Positions 17,462 to 29,589 of a stretch of 64,000 nucleotides of DNA are shown here, one piece after another (position 1 is the first letter of the stretch; every line of letters starts with the position of its first letter). Under the pieces are notes generated by a model. The model did no database searches. It worked only from the letters and a program-made list of their open reading frames with translations, and was not told the DNA's origin. The stretch is taken from positions 62,001 through 126,000 of the forward strand of contig CALMJS010000014.1 of assembly GCA_937864535.1 (NCBI GenBank). Reading direction: 5' to 3'. The DNA is from an uncultured Paracoccaceae bacterium. Its GTDB lineage: Bacteria; Pseudomonadota; Alphaproteobacteria; Rhodobacterales; Rhodobacteraceae. The position numbers and the translations under genes are program-made.

Positions 17462-18229
17462 TCAGAACCTGTCCTTTCGGGCGCGGATTTCCGCAAATAC
17501 CGCTGTATCTGATGCATTCTCCATGCCAACCGCCGCTTTCACCTGTGCGAGATCTGCACGAAGAAAGGGATTTGTTGCAATTTCTAAGGAAAGAAGAGAC
17601 GGAACCGTCGGGCGTCCCTCGGTGCGGGCCGCAGTAATGTCGGCGACCCTGGCCACCAGATCGGGGTTTTCCGGTTCGATCGTCAGAGCGAATTTCGCAT
17701 TGCCGGCGGTATATTCATGGCCGGAACAAATTATTGTGTCCGACGGCAGTGCGCGCAGTTTCAGCAGGCTTTGCCACATTTGATCGGGCGTGCCTTCGAA
17801 CAGGCGGCCGCACCCCATGGCCATCAGGCTGTCGGCGGTAAAGGCGTATCGGCTCTGCGGGAAATGGAACGCAATATGCCCGATAGTATGGCCCGATACG
17901 TCGATCACGGTGCAGTCCTCGCCACAGATAGTCAGTCTGTCGCCCTCGGCGACCTCGACGTGCAGACGGGGCAGGCGGTGCGAATCCGCGGCGGCACCAA
18001 TGACGCGTGCGCCGAACCGATTGTGGAAATATTCGACACCCTCGACATGGTCGTAATGGTGATGCGTGATCAAGATATCGGTCAGGGTCAGGGAGTGACG
18101 ATCCAGAAACGCCTCGATCGGGGCGATTTCGGGGGCATCGACCAGCGCGCAATCGTCCGTCACCGTGTTGTGCAGCACAAAGGCATAGTTGTCGGCCAGA
18201 CAGGGGATGGTGAAAAGGGCAAGAGTCAT
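17462..18229 (-). CDS. gloB: hydroxyacylglutathione hydrolase (glyoxalase II)
   Basis: A 255-residue metallo-beta-lactamase-fold thioesterase of standard length. The metal motif THHHYDH is at residues 55-61, further ligands are in SGHTIGHIAFH and the Asp of FTADSL, and SGHEYT is characteristic of GloB. It hydrolyses S-D-lactoylglutathione to D-lactate and glutathione in methylglyoxal detoxification. ATG at 18229 is preferred; the open frame extends upstream into the divergent gene. It diverges from the methyltransferase gene with 62 bp between them, a pairing common in alphaproteobacteria. Confidence 0.95.
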   Translation of the reverse strand: MTLALFTIPCLADNYAFVLHNTVTDDCALVDAPEIAPIEAFLDRHSLTLTDILITHHHYDHVEGVEYFHNRFGARVIGAAADSHRLPRLHVEVAEGDRLTICGEDCTVIDVSGHTIGHIAFHFPQSRYAFTADSLMAMGCGRLFEGTPDQMWQSLLKLRALPSDTIICSGHEYTAGNAKFALTIEPENPDLVARVADITAARTEGRPTVPSLLSLEIATNPFLRADLAQVKAAVGMENASDTAVFAEIRARKDRF

Positions 18230-18291
18230 GTCATGGTCCAACTGTTCGGTTATCGTTGGACCGAGCCTGACCCAAACTATCGCGGCCTGCA

Positions 18292-19059
18292 ATGCACCTG
18301 GACGTTCTGGATCTTCGCAATTTCTACTACCGCAGCGCCTTGGGGCGTGCGGCACAAAAGGTAGTGCGCGACAATCTGGTGCAGATTTGGCCGCACGCGC
18401 AGGGTCAAACGGTGGTGGGGTTCGGATTCGCCGCGCCATTGCTGCGGCCCTATCTGCCGACCGCCCGGCGGGTGATTGCGCTGATGCCCGGTCCCCAAGG
18501 CGTGATGCCCTGGCCGCAGGGCATGGCGAATGTCTCGGTCCTGTGCGAGGAAACGCTCTGGCCGATAGATACCGGGGCAGTGGACCGTCTGGTCGTGCTG
18601 CACGGGCTGGAGACCTCGGAAAATCCGACTGCCGTGCTGGAAGAGTGTAGCCGTGTGCTCGGACCGGGCGGGCGGGCGGTGTTCATCGTGCCGAACCGGG
18701 CCGGGTTGTGGTCGCGGTCGGACCGCACGCCCTTTGGCTATGGTCGGCCCTATTCGCTGGGCCAGCTAGAGGCCCAATTGCGCACGCACGGGTTTGTCAC
18801 CGAAACCACGCGATCGGTTTTGTATCAACCGCCCTCCACTCGGCGAATCTGGCGCAAGATGTCGAGCCTGCTCGAGCAGTTCGGGCGGAAATTCCCGTTC
18901 GTGGCCGCCGGCGGTGTGTTGATGGTCGAAGTGTCCAAACAGGTCGCCGCCCCGCGCAAACCCGGTTTGGGCGAGGTCGCGCGCCGTCCGCTGCGCATTC
19001 TGGAGGGCGTCGGTCGCCCGCTGCCAGAGCCGGGATTTTTCAGCAGCACAGAGCGCTAA
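18292..19059 (+). CDS. class I SAM-dependent methyltransferase domain protein
   Basis: A 255-residue protein of the Methyltransf_11 type. It begins [18 protein letters not shown], has a weak SAM-binding glycine segment ([11 protein letters not shown], about residues 41-51), then [11 protein letters not shown] and the post-motif [14 protein letters not shown]. The SAM motif departs from GxGxG, so activity is uncertain. The C-terminal stretch is basic. The substrate is unknown. The gene is paired head to head with gloB, an arrangement seen across alphaproteobacteria. Confidence 0.8.
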   Translation: MHLDVLDLRNFYYRSALGRAAQKVVRDNLVQIWPHAQGQTVVGFGFAAPLLRPYLPTARRVIALMPGPQGVMPWPQGMANVSVLCEETLWPIDTGAVDRLVVLHGLETSENPTAVLEECSRVLGPGGRAVFIVPNRAGLWSRSDRTPFGYGRPYSLGQLEAQLRTHGFVTETTRSVLYQPPSTRRIWRKMSSLLEQFGRKFPFVAAGGVLMVEVSKQVAAPRKPGLGEVARRPLRILEGVGRPLPEPGFFSSTER

Positions 19060-19354
19060 CTCTTTTAGAAATGGGCCAGTCACCCTTTGGTGAGTTGACA
19101 GATTCGGAGTGTAGAGCGACCAATGGACCTCTGTTCTTTGTCTAGGGGTGCGCTAATCGTCGCACTTGCCCGAATAGGGGCGATTTAAGACGCAAACATT
19201 TCTCAACTTAGCGTCTAACATGGTTGCCCCATCAAAGGACCTCTGCTACATCGCCCGTGATTTGACGCCCCCGTGTAGCGAGGGCCGTTTAAGCTGCCTG
19301 AATTGAGCCGGTCCCGACCGGTGACAGAATGGCCAAAACATCGGAAGGGTGGAC
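19060..19354 (+). promoter_or_regulatory. leader/promoter region of the atp operon
   Basis: This 295-bp gap has no plausible gene. It contains a consensus -35 TTGACA (19095-19100) without a clear -10. It also has a dyad (AGACGC at 19188-19193 with GCGTCT at 19211-19216, flanked by TT and AA) and a near-perfect direct repeat CAAWGGACCTCTG at 19121-19133 and 19233-19245. The atp promoter must lie here, but its exact position is not evident. Confidence 0.45.
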
Positions 19355-19914
19355 GTGTCCGAACCAGCTTCGATCTCAACCGGCATTGCTTCGCGCTATG
19401 CATCCGCCGTGTTCGACCTGGCCAAAGAGGCCAACGGTCTGCCGGCTCTTGAATCTGACATCACCGCACTGGGTGCCGCTCTGGCCGACAGCGCCGATCT
19501 GACTGCTCTGATCTCTTCGCCCCTGTATAGCCGCGAAGATCAGGCCGTTGCCGTTGCCGCTCTGGCCAAGGCAATGTCCCTGTCGGACGTGATGACCAAC
19601 GTTTTGGGCCTGATGGCCCAGAAACGCCGCTTGTTCGTCCTGCCGCAGCTGCTGACCGTGCTGCGCGCCCGCATTGCGGACGAAAAGGGCGAAGTGACCG
19701 CCGACGTCGTAAGCGCCAAGGCGCTGACCAAGGCGCAGACGGAAAAGCTGGCCAAGACTCTCAAGGCGAAAGTCGGCAAAGACGTCAACATCAATGCGAC
19801 CGTAGATGAAGCGCTTATCGGCGGTCTTGTAGTCAAGGTGGGCTCGAAGATGATCGACACGTCGATCCGCTCCAAGCTCAGCGCTCTCCAGAACACCATG
19901 AAAGAGGTCGGATA

Positions 19915-19915
<1 letters not shown>
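19355..19915 (+). CDS. atpH: F1 ATP synthase subunit delta
   Basis: A 186-residue subunit linking the F1 head to the peripheral stalk. It is recognised from the N-terminal [21 protein letters not shown] and the C-terminal [24 protein letters not shown] at 19355 is chosen because GGAAGG lies 8 bases upstream and the protein then begins as in relatives; GTG at 19349 is the alternative. It opens the F1 operon atpHAGDC. The Fo genes are elsewhere, the usual split arrangement in Rhodobacteraceae. The stop overlaps the atpA ATG by one base. Confidence 0.93.
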
Positions 19916-21453
<1,538 letters not shown>

Positions 21454-21483
21454 TCGCCGGGCTCTGGATGAGGAGACAAGGCA

Positions 21484-22353
21484 GTGCCAAGTCTTAAAGA
21501 CCTTAAAAACCGGATCACGTCGGTCAAATCGACCCGCAAGATCACCAAGGCGATGCAAATGGTCGCGGCGGCTAAGCTCCGTCGCGCCCAGGAAGCCGCA
21601 GAAGCTGCCCGGCCTTATGCCGAGCGCTTTAATGCGGTCGTGTCTGCGCTGGCGGCTTCTGTCGGCCAGTCGGATACTGCACCGTTGCTGCTCAAGGGTA
21701 CCGGAAGCGACAAAGTCCACATGCTTGTGGTCATGACCGCTGAACGGGGCCTGTGTGGTGGCTTCAACTCGACGATCGTGCGTCTTGCCCGTCAACGTGC
21801 CCAGGCCCTCTTGGCCGAAGGCAAGACGGTCAAGATCCTGACCGTAGGCAAAAAAGGCCGCGAACAACTGCGTCGCGACCTTGGCAATCACTTCATCGGT
21901 CACGTGGACCTGAGTGGCACCAAGACGATCGGTTATGCCAATGCGCAGGCCATCGCCAAGGACCTCTTGGGCCGCTTCGAAGAGGGTGAATTCGACATCG
22001 CTACGATCTTCTATGCGCAATTCCAGTCTGTGATCTCTCAGGTCCCGACCGCGCAGCAGGTGATCCCGGCCAAGTTCGAAGCCGCCGAAGGCCCGACGAC
22101 CGACTACGACTATGAACCGAGCGAGGAAGCGATCCTGGCCGACCTGCTACCGCAGAGCGTTGCCACCGCGATCTTCTCGGCTCTCTTGGAAAATGGTGCA
22201 TCCGAACAGGGTGCCCGGATGAGCGCAATGGACAACGCCACCCGCAACGCGGGCGATATGATCGACCGGCTGACCATTGAATTCAACCGTTCGCGTCAGG
22301 CCGTTATTACCAACGAACTGATCGAAATCATCTCGGGCGCGGAAGCGCTCTAA
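21484..22353 (+). CDS. atpG: F1 ATP synthase subunit gamma
   Basis: A 289-residue rotor subunit. It begins [31 protein letters not shown]-type sequence, contains [12 protein letters not shown] (about residues 83-94), and ends with the conserved helix [29 protein letters not shown]. The start is GTG behind GAGGAGACAAG. It transmits rotation from the c-ring to the catalytic head. It lies 30 bp after atpA. Confidence 0.97.
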   Translation: MPSLKDLKNRITSVKSTRKITKAMQMVAAAKLRRAQEAAEAARPYAERFNAVVSALAASVGQSDTAPLLLKGTGSDKVHMLVVMTAERGLCGGFNSTIVRLARQRAQALLAEGKTVKILTVGKKGREQLRRDLGNHFIGHVDLSGTKTIGYANAQAIAKDLLGRFEEGEFDIATIFYAQFQSVISQVPTAQQVIPAKFEAAEGPTTDYDYEPSEEAILADLLPQSVATAIFSALLENGASEQGARMSAMDNATRNAGDMIDRLTIEFNRSRQAVITNELIEIISGAEAL

Positions 22354-23796
<1,443 letters not shown>

Positions 23797-23805
23797 GGAG
23801 GCGAC

Positions 23806-24234
23806 ATGTCTGAAGCGTTCCAGTTCGATCTCGTATCCCCTGAGCGGAAGCTTGCTTCCGTTCAGGCCACCGAGGTCCAGATCCCGGCCGCCGAAGGCGC
23901 AATGACGGCGATGGCAGGGCATGCCCCGACCATCACCACGCTGCGCCCCGGTGTTCTGCGGGTTACGCATGCTGGCGGCACCGAAGACTACATCGTGTCC
24001 GGTGGTTTTGCCGAAATCGGTGGCACCAACGTTTCGGTTCTGGCCGAACGTGCGTTGCCGGCGGCAGAAGTGACGCAGACTGTGTTCGATGCGATGGTTG
24101 CGGAATACCGCGCCGCGCACGAAGCGGCTCTGAAGAACTTCCATAACGAGCCGGGCATGGTGGACGATGCGGCCCGCCTGTTGGCCGACATGGTTGCGAT
24201 TGGCTCCCACATGGGACTTTCCTATCGCGACTAA
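23806..24234 (+). CDS. atpC: F1 ATP synthase subunit epsilon
   Basis: A 142-residue protein with the N-terminal beta-sandwich ([29 protein letters not shown] region) and a short helical tail. It connects gamma to the c-ring and can inhibit hydrolysis. It lies 9 bp after atpD, closes the operon, and is followed by a clear terminator. Confidence 0.95.
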   Translation: MSEAFQFDLVSPERKLASVQATEVQIPAAEGAMTAMAGHAPTITTLRPGVLRVTHAGGTEDYIVSGGFAEIGGTNVSVLAERALPAAEVTQTVFDAMVAEYRAAHEAALKNFHNEPGMVDDAARLLADMVAIGSHMGLSYRD

Positions 24235-24261
24235 GTTCGACCGTTAAGATTATCAAAAAAA

Positions 24262-24287
24262 GGCTCCGAATTTTCGGGGCCTTTTTT
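24262..24287 (+). terminator. atp operon terminator
   Basis: GGCTCCGA-ATTT-TCGGGGCC, an 8-bp stem with one G-T pair, followed by six T residues. It sits 27 bp after the atpC stop. Confidence 0.9.
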
Positions 24288-24354
24288 CATCTGCTACTCG
24301 CCTTCGGCATAAGTGATGCAGTAAGGTTGGCGTGGAAATTGAGTGAAGTGTAGA

Positions 24355-24708
24355 ATGAACAGGTTGGAAAATCACCTGATTGGGGTCGATCAGGGCGACG
24401 TCATCCTATTTTCGGATTTCGACAGTGGGGGACCTATGTGGTCGGGCCATGGTCCGCGCTTGGTCAGGTCCGAAGTGACGTTTGAAACCCCCTACAAAGC
24501 CCTGCCATCGGTTCAATGTTGGCTGTCGATGTTGGACATGTCGAATTCTGCCAACACCCGTATGGACGTGCAGGCCGAAAATATCTCGCTGACCGGGTTT
24601 GAAATCGTGTTCCGTACTTGGGGCGATACCAAGGTTGCGCGGGTCCGTGTCGCCTGGATGGCGATCGGCGCGCTTCGGTACGAAGACGACTGGGAGCTTG
24701 ATCTCTAA
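24355..24708 (+). CDS. H-type lectin domain-containing protein
   Basis: A 117-residue protein matching the H-type lectin (Helix agglutinin-like) family. Features are LFSDFDSGGPMWSGHGPR, a central TRMDVQAENISLTGFEIVFRTWGDT-type strand pair, and the closing VRVAWMAIG. Family members form beta-sandwich trimers that bind N-acetylgalactosamine; the ligand here is unknown. No signal peptide is seen, which is odd for a lectin. ATG at 24355 is used; GTG at 24343 (adding MKCR) is possible. It sits alone between the atp operon and prs, bounded by terminators on both sides. Confidence 0.85.
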   Translation: MNRLENHLIGVDQGDVILFSDFDSGGPMWSGHGPRLVRSEVTFETPYKALPSVQCWLSMLDMSNSANTRMDVQAENISLTGFEIVFRTWGDTKVARVRVAWMAIGALRYEDDWELDL

Positions 24709-24712
24709 CGCA

Positions 24713-24737
24713 AAAGCCCCGGCAGTGCCGGGGCTTT
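24713..24737. terminator. bidirectional terminator between lectin gene and prs
   Basis: AAAGCCCCGGC-AGT-GCCGGGGCTTT, an 11-bp perfect stem. Short T runs are on both strands, so it can serve the rightward lectin gene and the leftward prs gene. Confidence 0.85.
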
Positions 24738-24759
24738 GTGTTTCTGGTATCCTCACCAA

Positions 24760-25779
24760 TTAGTTGGTGTTGTAGAGGCCCTCGTAGATCGGGACCAGAG
24801 TCTCGTCTTCAAACAGCGACGATACAGAGGTGCCATTCCACGTGTTCAGGATGGCCTGCGCAAACATCGGCGCAGTCGGAACCACGCGGATGTTCGGCGC
24901 CTTCAGGATGGCGTCAGTCGGCTGGATGGTGTCGGTGATCACCAGCGACTTCATCACCGAATTGGTCACGCGCTCAACGGCCGGGCCGGACATCACGCCG
25001 TGCGAAATATAGGCGTGAACCTCCGAGGCGCCTGCCTCGATCAGGTGCTCGGCGGCCTTGCACAGCGTCCCAGCGGTGTCGCAGAGGTCGTCCACGATAA
25101 TGCACTTCTTGCCTTCGACGTTGCCGATAACGGTCATCTCGGCAACTTCGCCCGCCTTCTCGCGGCGCTTGTCGACGATCGACAGCGGTGCGTTGATCCG
25201 CTTGGCCAGCTCGCGTGCGCGGGCGACACCGCCCACGTCCGGAGAAACGACCATGATATCGTCCGTCTGGCCTTTGAAATGGTGCTTGATGTCCAGCGCG
25301 AAAATCGGCGCCGCATAGAGGTTATCCACCGGAATATCGAAAAACCCCTGGATCTGCGTGGCGTGCAGATCCATGGTCAACACGCGGTCCACCCCTGCCT
25401 GCGCAATCAGATTGGCGACCAGCTTGGCGGAAATCGGCGTGCGGGCCTTGGTCCGGCGATCCTGACGGGCATAGCCGAAATAGGGGATCACGGCGGTGAT
25501 ACGACCGGCCGAGGACCGCTTGAGCGCGTCGGTGATGATCAGCAGTTCCATCAGGTTGTCGTTCGCCGGATTCGAGGTCGGCTGAATGACAAACATGTCT
25601 TCGCCCCGAACGTTTTCGTAGACTTCGACAAAAATTTCCTGATCGTTGAACCGTTCGACGCGGGCATTGACCAGCCCGACGTTCATGCCGCGATGCATCG
25701 ACATCCGGCGGGCAATGGCAGTGGCCAACGGTTTGTTGGCATTGCCCGAAATCAGTTTCGGTTCGTTCATAGACGGCAT
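24760..25779 (-). CDS. prs: ribose-phosphate pyrophosphokinase (PRPP synthetase)
   Basis: A 339-residue enzyme making PRPP from ribose 5-phosphate and ATP for purine, pyrimidine, His and Trp synthesis. Visible features are the N-terminal [27 protein letters not shown], the signature [18 protein letters not shown] and the PRPP loop [13 protein letters not shown]. It is longer than E. coli Prs (315) by internal and terminal extensions typical of alphaproteobacteria. ATG at 25779 is used; ATG 25770 is possible. It is a single-gene unit. Confidence 0.96.
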   Translation of the reverse strand: MPSMNEPKLISGNANKPLATAIARRMSMHRGMNVGLVNARVERFNDQEIFVEVYENVRGEDMFVIQPTSNPANDNLMELLIITDALKRSSAGRITAVIPYFGYARQDRRTKARTPISAKLVANLIAQAGVDRVLTMDLHATQIQGFFDIPVDNLYAAPIFALDIKHHFKGQTDDIMVVSPDVGGVARARELAKRINAPLSIVDKRREKAGEVAEMTVIGNVEGKKCIIVDDLCDTAGTLCKAAEHLIEAGASEVHAYISHGVMSGPAVERVTNSVMKSLVITDTIQPTDAILKAPNIRVVPTAPMFAQAILNTWNGTSVSSLFEDETLVPIYEGLYNTN

Positions 25780-25892
25780 GTGGCAGGTCCCCGGCTAGAT
25801 TTCATGACCAAACATGAAGGATTCGTGACGTTGACTTCGCCTAGCACAGACCTAGGCTGTGGCAAACACTTCACGCACTGACGAGGTCACCA

Positions 25893-26492
25893 ATGCCGCA
25901 TATAGATTACTACTTTGCGACGCTTTCGCCCTATACCTATCTGGCTGGAACGCGTCTGGAACAGATCGCGGCCCGGCATGGGGCCTCGATCACCTATAAA
26001 CCGCTGGATATCATTGCGCTCTTTGGCCGCACAGGGGGGACGCCACCCGCCCAGCGCCATGCCTCGCGCCAAGAGTACCGCGCTCAGGAACTCACTCGCC
26101 AAGCCAAGAAGGCATCGCTCCCTCTGAACCTCAAACCGGCGTTCTGGCCGACCAACGGCGCACCGGCCGCCTATGCGATCATCGCCGCGCAAAAGGCTGG
26201 CAGCGGCGATCTGGGCGCTCTGGTCCATGCCATCACCGGATCGGTCTGGGCACGCGATCAGAACATTGCCGAAGACAGCGTCATCCGCGCGTGCCTCGCA
26301 GAGGCAGGCTTTGATCCCGATCTCGCCGATAAGGGTCTGTTCACGTCAGCCGCCGAATACGAGGCCAACCTCGAGGAGGCCGTATCTCGCGGTGCCTTTG
26401 GTGCCCCCTTCTACATCACGGACGCCGATCAGCGGTTCTGGGGACAGGATCGTCTCGATGATCTCGACAGCCACTTGTCCGGCACGCTCTAG
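25893..26492 (+). CDS. 2-hydroxychromene-2-carboxylate isomerase family protein (DsbA fold)
   Basis: A 199-residue thioredoxin-fold protein of the kappa-class GST/HCCA isomerase group. The N-terminal YYFATLSPYTYLAG places a catalytic-type Ser12 where DsbA has Cys. The C-terminal SRGAFGAPFYITDADQRFWGQDRLD is the family's closing signature. In naphthalene degraders it isomerises 2-hydroxychromene-2-carboxylate with glutathione. No aromatic catabolic genes are adjacent, so the physiological substrate is unknown. It diverges from prs and is followed by a REP-like element. Confidence 0.9.
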   Translation: MPHIDYYFATLSPYTYLAGTRLEQIAARHGASITYKPLDIIALFGRTGGTPPAQRHASRQEYRAQELTRQAKKASLPLNLKPAFWPTNGAPAAYAIIAAQKAGSGDLGALVHAITGSVWARDQNIAEDSVIRACLAEAGFDPDLADKGLFTSAAEYEANLEEAVSRGAFGAPFYITDADQRFWGQDRLDDLDSHLSGTL

Positions 26493-26504
26493 CCTTTGTG
26501 CTGT

Positions 26505-26555
26505 AAATATCCCGGGGGGTAGGCCGCAGGCCGTCAGGGGGGCAGCGCCCCCCTG
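26505..26555. repeat. REP-like intergenic palindromic element
   Basis: Three short palindromic units occur in succession between convergent genes: AATATCCCGGGGGG, GGCC-GCA-GGCC, and CAGGGGGG-CAGCG-CCCCCCTG (26535-26555). Elements with this plan recur after genes in many Rhodobacteraceae genomes, as far as I recall. No T run follows, so it is not a standard terminator. Only this one copy was noticed in the window. Confidence 0.55.
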
Positions 26556-26566
26556 CCACGTCGGCG

Positions 26567-27619
26567 TCAGGCTCTGAGATGTTGTAGAAACTGCTCCACG
26601 TCCTCGGCCGTCGTTGACCAGCTACAGACCAGCCGCGCGGCGAGGCATTCGTCCTCATCCCCGTCAAGGCTCTGGTTGAACGGCCACAGATAGTACCGCG
26701 CCTCGGCGGCATGGGCCGCGCGGTGGGCGCGGCGCGGGAAACTGGCAAAGACGCAGTTGGCATCCGTAGGATGCAGCAGAGACGCGCCGGGCAGGGCGGT
26801 GATGCCCTTTGACAGCGTCACGCCCATGCGGTTGGCATGTTGCGCCAGCCGGATCCACAGGTCACCCTCGAGATAGGCCTCCATCTGGGCCGACAGATAG
26901 CGGTGCTTGGAAAACAGATGACCACCCCGTTTGCGGCGCAGTTCGAACTCCCACGCCTTGGCCGGATCAAAGATCACGACCGCTTCGACGCCCATCAGGC
27001 CGTTTTTGGTCCCTCCGAACGACAGCACATCGACACCTGCCTTCCACGTCATTTCGGCCGGGCTGGCCTCGGTGGCCGCGATGGCATTGGCAAAGCGCGC
27101 CCCGTCCATGTGGACCGGCAGGCCGTATTCCTTGGCAATGGCGGTGAGCGCCTTGACCTGACGGACCGAATAGACGGTGCCGTTTTCGGTGACATTCGTC
27201 AGGGCCACGACGCCGCGCTGGTGATTGTGGACGCCGCCCCGGCCAGTGAATTCGATCGCCCTGCGCAGGGCCTCGGGGTCCATTTTGCCGTGCAATCCTT
27301 CGACCAGTGCCAGTTTGCCGCCGCCGATATAGAACTCGGGCGCGCCGCACTCGTCCTCCTCGATATGGGCATTGCGGTGGCAGAAAATCGTTTGCCACGG
27401 CTCTGTCATGATCGACAGTCCAAGAGCATTGGCCGCGCTTCCCGTGGCCACCAGATAGACAGCAGCCTCCGGTGCTTCAAACAGGTCGCGTATTTTTTGC
27501 CGGACGCGGTCCATGATGTCATCCGCGCCATAGGATTTGGCGTAGCCCTCATTCGCGCGGGTCAGCGCTTCCATCACAGCGGGGTGGACGGGGCTGGTAT
27601 TGTCCGAGGCAAAGAACAT
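26567..27619 (-). CDS. ltaE: low-specificity L-threonine aldolase / beta-eliminating lyase family
   Basis: A 350-residue PLP enzyme starting MFFASDNTSPVHPAVMEAL. The PLP lysine is in SFGGTKNGLMG, and HMDGARFANA carries the cofactor-binding Asp. The family cleaves threonine or allo-threonine to glycine and acetaldehyde; broader beta-hydroxy amino acid use is common. ATG at 27619 overlaps the upstream gene's stop (TAATG), so it is translationally coupled. It is the last gene of the ribF unit. Confidence 0.9.
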   Translation of the reverse strand: MFFASDNTSPVHPAVMEALTRANEGYAKSYGADDIMDRVRQKIRDLFEAPEAAVYLVATGSAANALGLSIMTEPWQTIFCHRNAHIEEDECGAPEFYIGGGKLALVEGLHGKMDPEALRRAIEFTGRGGVHNHQRGVVALTNVTENGTVYSVRQVKALTAIAKEYGLPVHMDGARFANAIAATEASPAEMTWKAGVDVLSFGGTKNGLMGVEAVVIFDPAKAWEFELRRKRGGHLFSKHRYLSAQMEAYLEGDLWIRLAQHANRMGVTLSKGITALPGASLLHPTDANCVFASFPRRAHRAAHAAEARYYLWPFNQSLDGDEDECLAARLVCSWSTTAEDVEQFLQHLRA

Positions 27620-28086
27620 TAGATGGGCTCCTCGATGATATGGTCTTCCCAATCGTCGTCGGCGACGTCGAACTCTGAGACGGTTCTATATTGCATGGAC
27701 ACGCCGGACAAATGGACGGTTTCCGGATTGCCCGAAATCAGCGGGTGCCAATCGAACAGCGGCTGACCTTCGGTGACCAGGCGATAGGCGCAGGTTTGCG
27801 GTAGCCAGTAGAGATTGTCTTGGATGGTTTTCGGGGTCAAGACGATGCATTCCGGCACGAACTGGTGCCGGATCGGGTATTGGCTGCACAGGCAGGTTGC
27901 ATCGTCCAGCAACCGACAGGCCACCCGGGTCAGCGCCACCTCGCCGGTGTCCTCGTCCTCCAGCTTGTTCAGGCAGCATTTGCCGCAGCCGTCACATAGC
28001 GCCTCCCATTCCGCCTTGTTCATCTTGGCCATCGGGACCTTTTCCCAATACCGCGAACGAAGTCCGGAGCGGTCGATGTCAGGCAT
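27619..28086 (-). CDS. YcgN/YkgJ-type cysteine cluster protein
   Basis: A 155-residue protein of the UPF0260 (YcgN) family. Its cysteines lie in CDGCGKCCLNK, in ACRLLDDATCLCSQY and further on in PECIVL and QTCAYRL. Such clusters are thought to bind a metal or Fe-S centre; function is not established. It starts 8 bases inside the end of ribF and its stop overlaps the aldolase start. Confidence 0.9.
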   Translation of the reverse strand: MPDIDRSGLRSRYWEKVPMAKMNKAEWEALCDGCGKCCLNKLEDEDTGEVALTRVACRLLDDATCLCSQYPIRHQFVPECIVLTPKTIQDNLYWLPQTCAYRLVTEGQPLFDWHPLISGNPETVHLSGVSMQYRTVSEFDVADDDWEDHIIEEPI

Positions 28087-29017
28087 GTTTCAGGATCTCT
28101 CGCGCTTGGTCGCAGTCATGGCCCATTTGTGTAATCAGGGCGTCGAGGCTGTCAAACTTTAACTCTGGTCGCAGATAGTCAATCAGGGCGACGGATAGCT
28201 CTGCACCGTACAAATCACCCTTGAAATCGAACACGAAGGTTTCGATGTTCGGGACGTTATCCTGGCCGAACATCGGGCGCACCCCGATCGAGGCCGCGCC
28301 GCCGTAGTGTCCGGTATAGGGTCCGGTCAGCACATCGACCTTGACCGCATAGACGCCCAGCTTTGGCTGGTGCAACCCGGTAATCGACATGTTTGCGGTC
28401 GGATATCCCAGATCGCGCCCACGCTGGTCACCGCGGATAACGCGCCCCTCGATCCGATGCAGGTGCCCCAACATGGCGGCAGCGTCCTGCGGCCGTCCAT
28501 CGGTCAGCGCGTTGCGGATGTTGGTCGACGACACCTCTTCCTTGAGCGAGAGGATCGGGGTGATGGTCACGCCAAAGCCCAGTTCCGCGCCCAACTCCTC
28601 GAGGGTGTCGATGCTACCGGTACGGCCTTTGCCGAAATGGAAATCGGCACCGACCACCACGTGTTTCAGCCCCAGCCGTTTCACGATGACCTCGAGAGCG
28701 AAATCGCGGGGCGACAGTCCGGCCAAAGCACCATTGAACGGCACCTCGAATAGTTTCTGCACGCCCAGTTTGCTCAGCCGGTGCGCCTTGGCTTCGGCAT
28801 TCATCAGCCGGAACGTCGGCGCGTCGGGGGCAAAGAACTGTCGCGGATGCGGTTCGAACGTCATCACGCCCAATGGCGCGCCCAACTCCTCGGCAATCTG
28901 CCGTGTCTGGTTCAGGACAGCCTGATGGCCCAGATGAACGCCGTCAAAATTCCCGATGGCCGCGACTGCGCCGCGGTCAGAGGGGTCCATATACAGTGTG
29001 TCGCGGATAATACGCAT
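28079..29017 (-). CDS. ribF: bifunctional riboflavin kinase / FAD synthetase
   Basis: A 312-residue enzyme that phosphorylates riboflavin to FMN and adenylylates FMN to FAD. The N-terminal nucleotidyltransferase domain has AIGNFDGVHLGHQAVL (about residues 20-35). The C-terminal kinase domain begins near residue 185 with GRVIRGDQRGRDLGYPTANM. Normal length. It lies 37 bp after the MaoC gene and overlaps the cysteine-cluster gene. Confidence 0.96.
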   Translation of the reverse strand: MRIIRDTLYMDPSDRGAVAAIGNFDGVHLGHQAVLNQTRQIAEELGAPLGVMTFEPHPRQFFAPDAPTFRLMNAEAKAHRLSKLGVQKLFEVPFNGALAGLSPRDFALEVIVKRLGLKHVVVGADFHFGKGRTGSIDTLEELGAELGFGVTITPILSLKEEVSSTNIRNALTDGRPQDAAAMLGHLHRIEGRVIRGDQRGRDLGYPTANMSITGLHQPKLGVYAVKVDVLTGPYTGHYGGAASIGVRPMFGQDNVPNIETFVFDFKGDLYGAELSVALIDYLRPELKFDSLDALITQMGHDCDQAREILKHA

Positions 29018-29054
29018 AGCCGATGCCTAGCCGCCCCGGCGCGCGGTTGCAAGA

Positions 29055-29498
29055 TCAGTCGAACTTGCGCGAGGGGGCCAACACCACGGCTTCGCCGATC
29101 AGGATCTTTTTCCCATTGACCAGACAGCGGGTGTCGAGCGTGACGCGGCGCTTGGCGTGGTCGATATTGATCACCTCGACCTCGGCAAGAACCATGTCGC
29201 CGGGGCGCACCGGCCCAAGGAATTTCAGGCTCTGACCCAGATAGACAGTGCCATGTCCGGGCAACTGTTCTCCGATCACCGCCGATACCAGACCGGCGGT
29301 CAGCATCCCGTGGGCAATGCGGCCCTCAAAAATCGTATCGCGGGCGTAGTCGTCGTCGAGGTGCACCGGGTTGCGGTCGGTGGACACCTCGGCAAACAGT
29401 TCGATGTCGCGGTCGGTCACCACCTTGCGGAGCGACCGGACCATGCCGATTTCGATGTCTTCGATGCAGATGGTTCCACGGGGGAAGTTGTCCAGCAT
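29055..29498 (-). CDS. MaoC-like hotdog-fold dehydratase
   Basis: A 147-residue protein. The active-site motif of R-specific enoyl-CoA hydratases is visible in STDRNPVHLDDDYA (Asp and His), followed by IAHGMLTAGLVSAVIGEQLPG. It likely hydrates or dehydrates a CoA thioester; the exact substrate is unknown. ATG at 29498 is chosen because GGAG lies 6 bases upstream; ATG 29510 is in frame four codons earlier. It sits between a HAD gene and ribF, all leftward. Confidence 0.9.
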   Translation of the reverse strand: MLDNFPRGTICIEDIEIGMVRSLRKVVTDRDIELFAEVSTDRNPVHLDDDYARDTIFEGRIAHGMLTAGLVSAVIGEQLPGHGTVYLGQSLKFLGPVRPGDMVLAEVEVINIDHAKRRVTLDTRCLVNGKKILIGEAVVLAPSRKFD

Positions 29499-29589
29499 TT
29501 CGCGCTCCATAAAGTAACAAACAATCCCTGTTGGGGTTCAGCTTGAAACATAATTACTTTGCAGATGCAGAAAAGACAACCCCTTTTTG

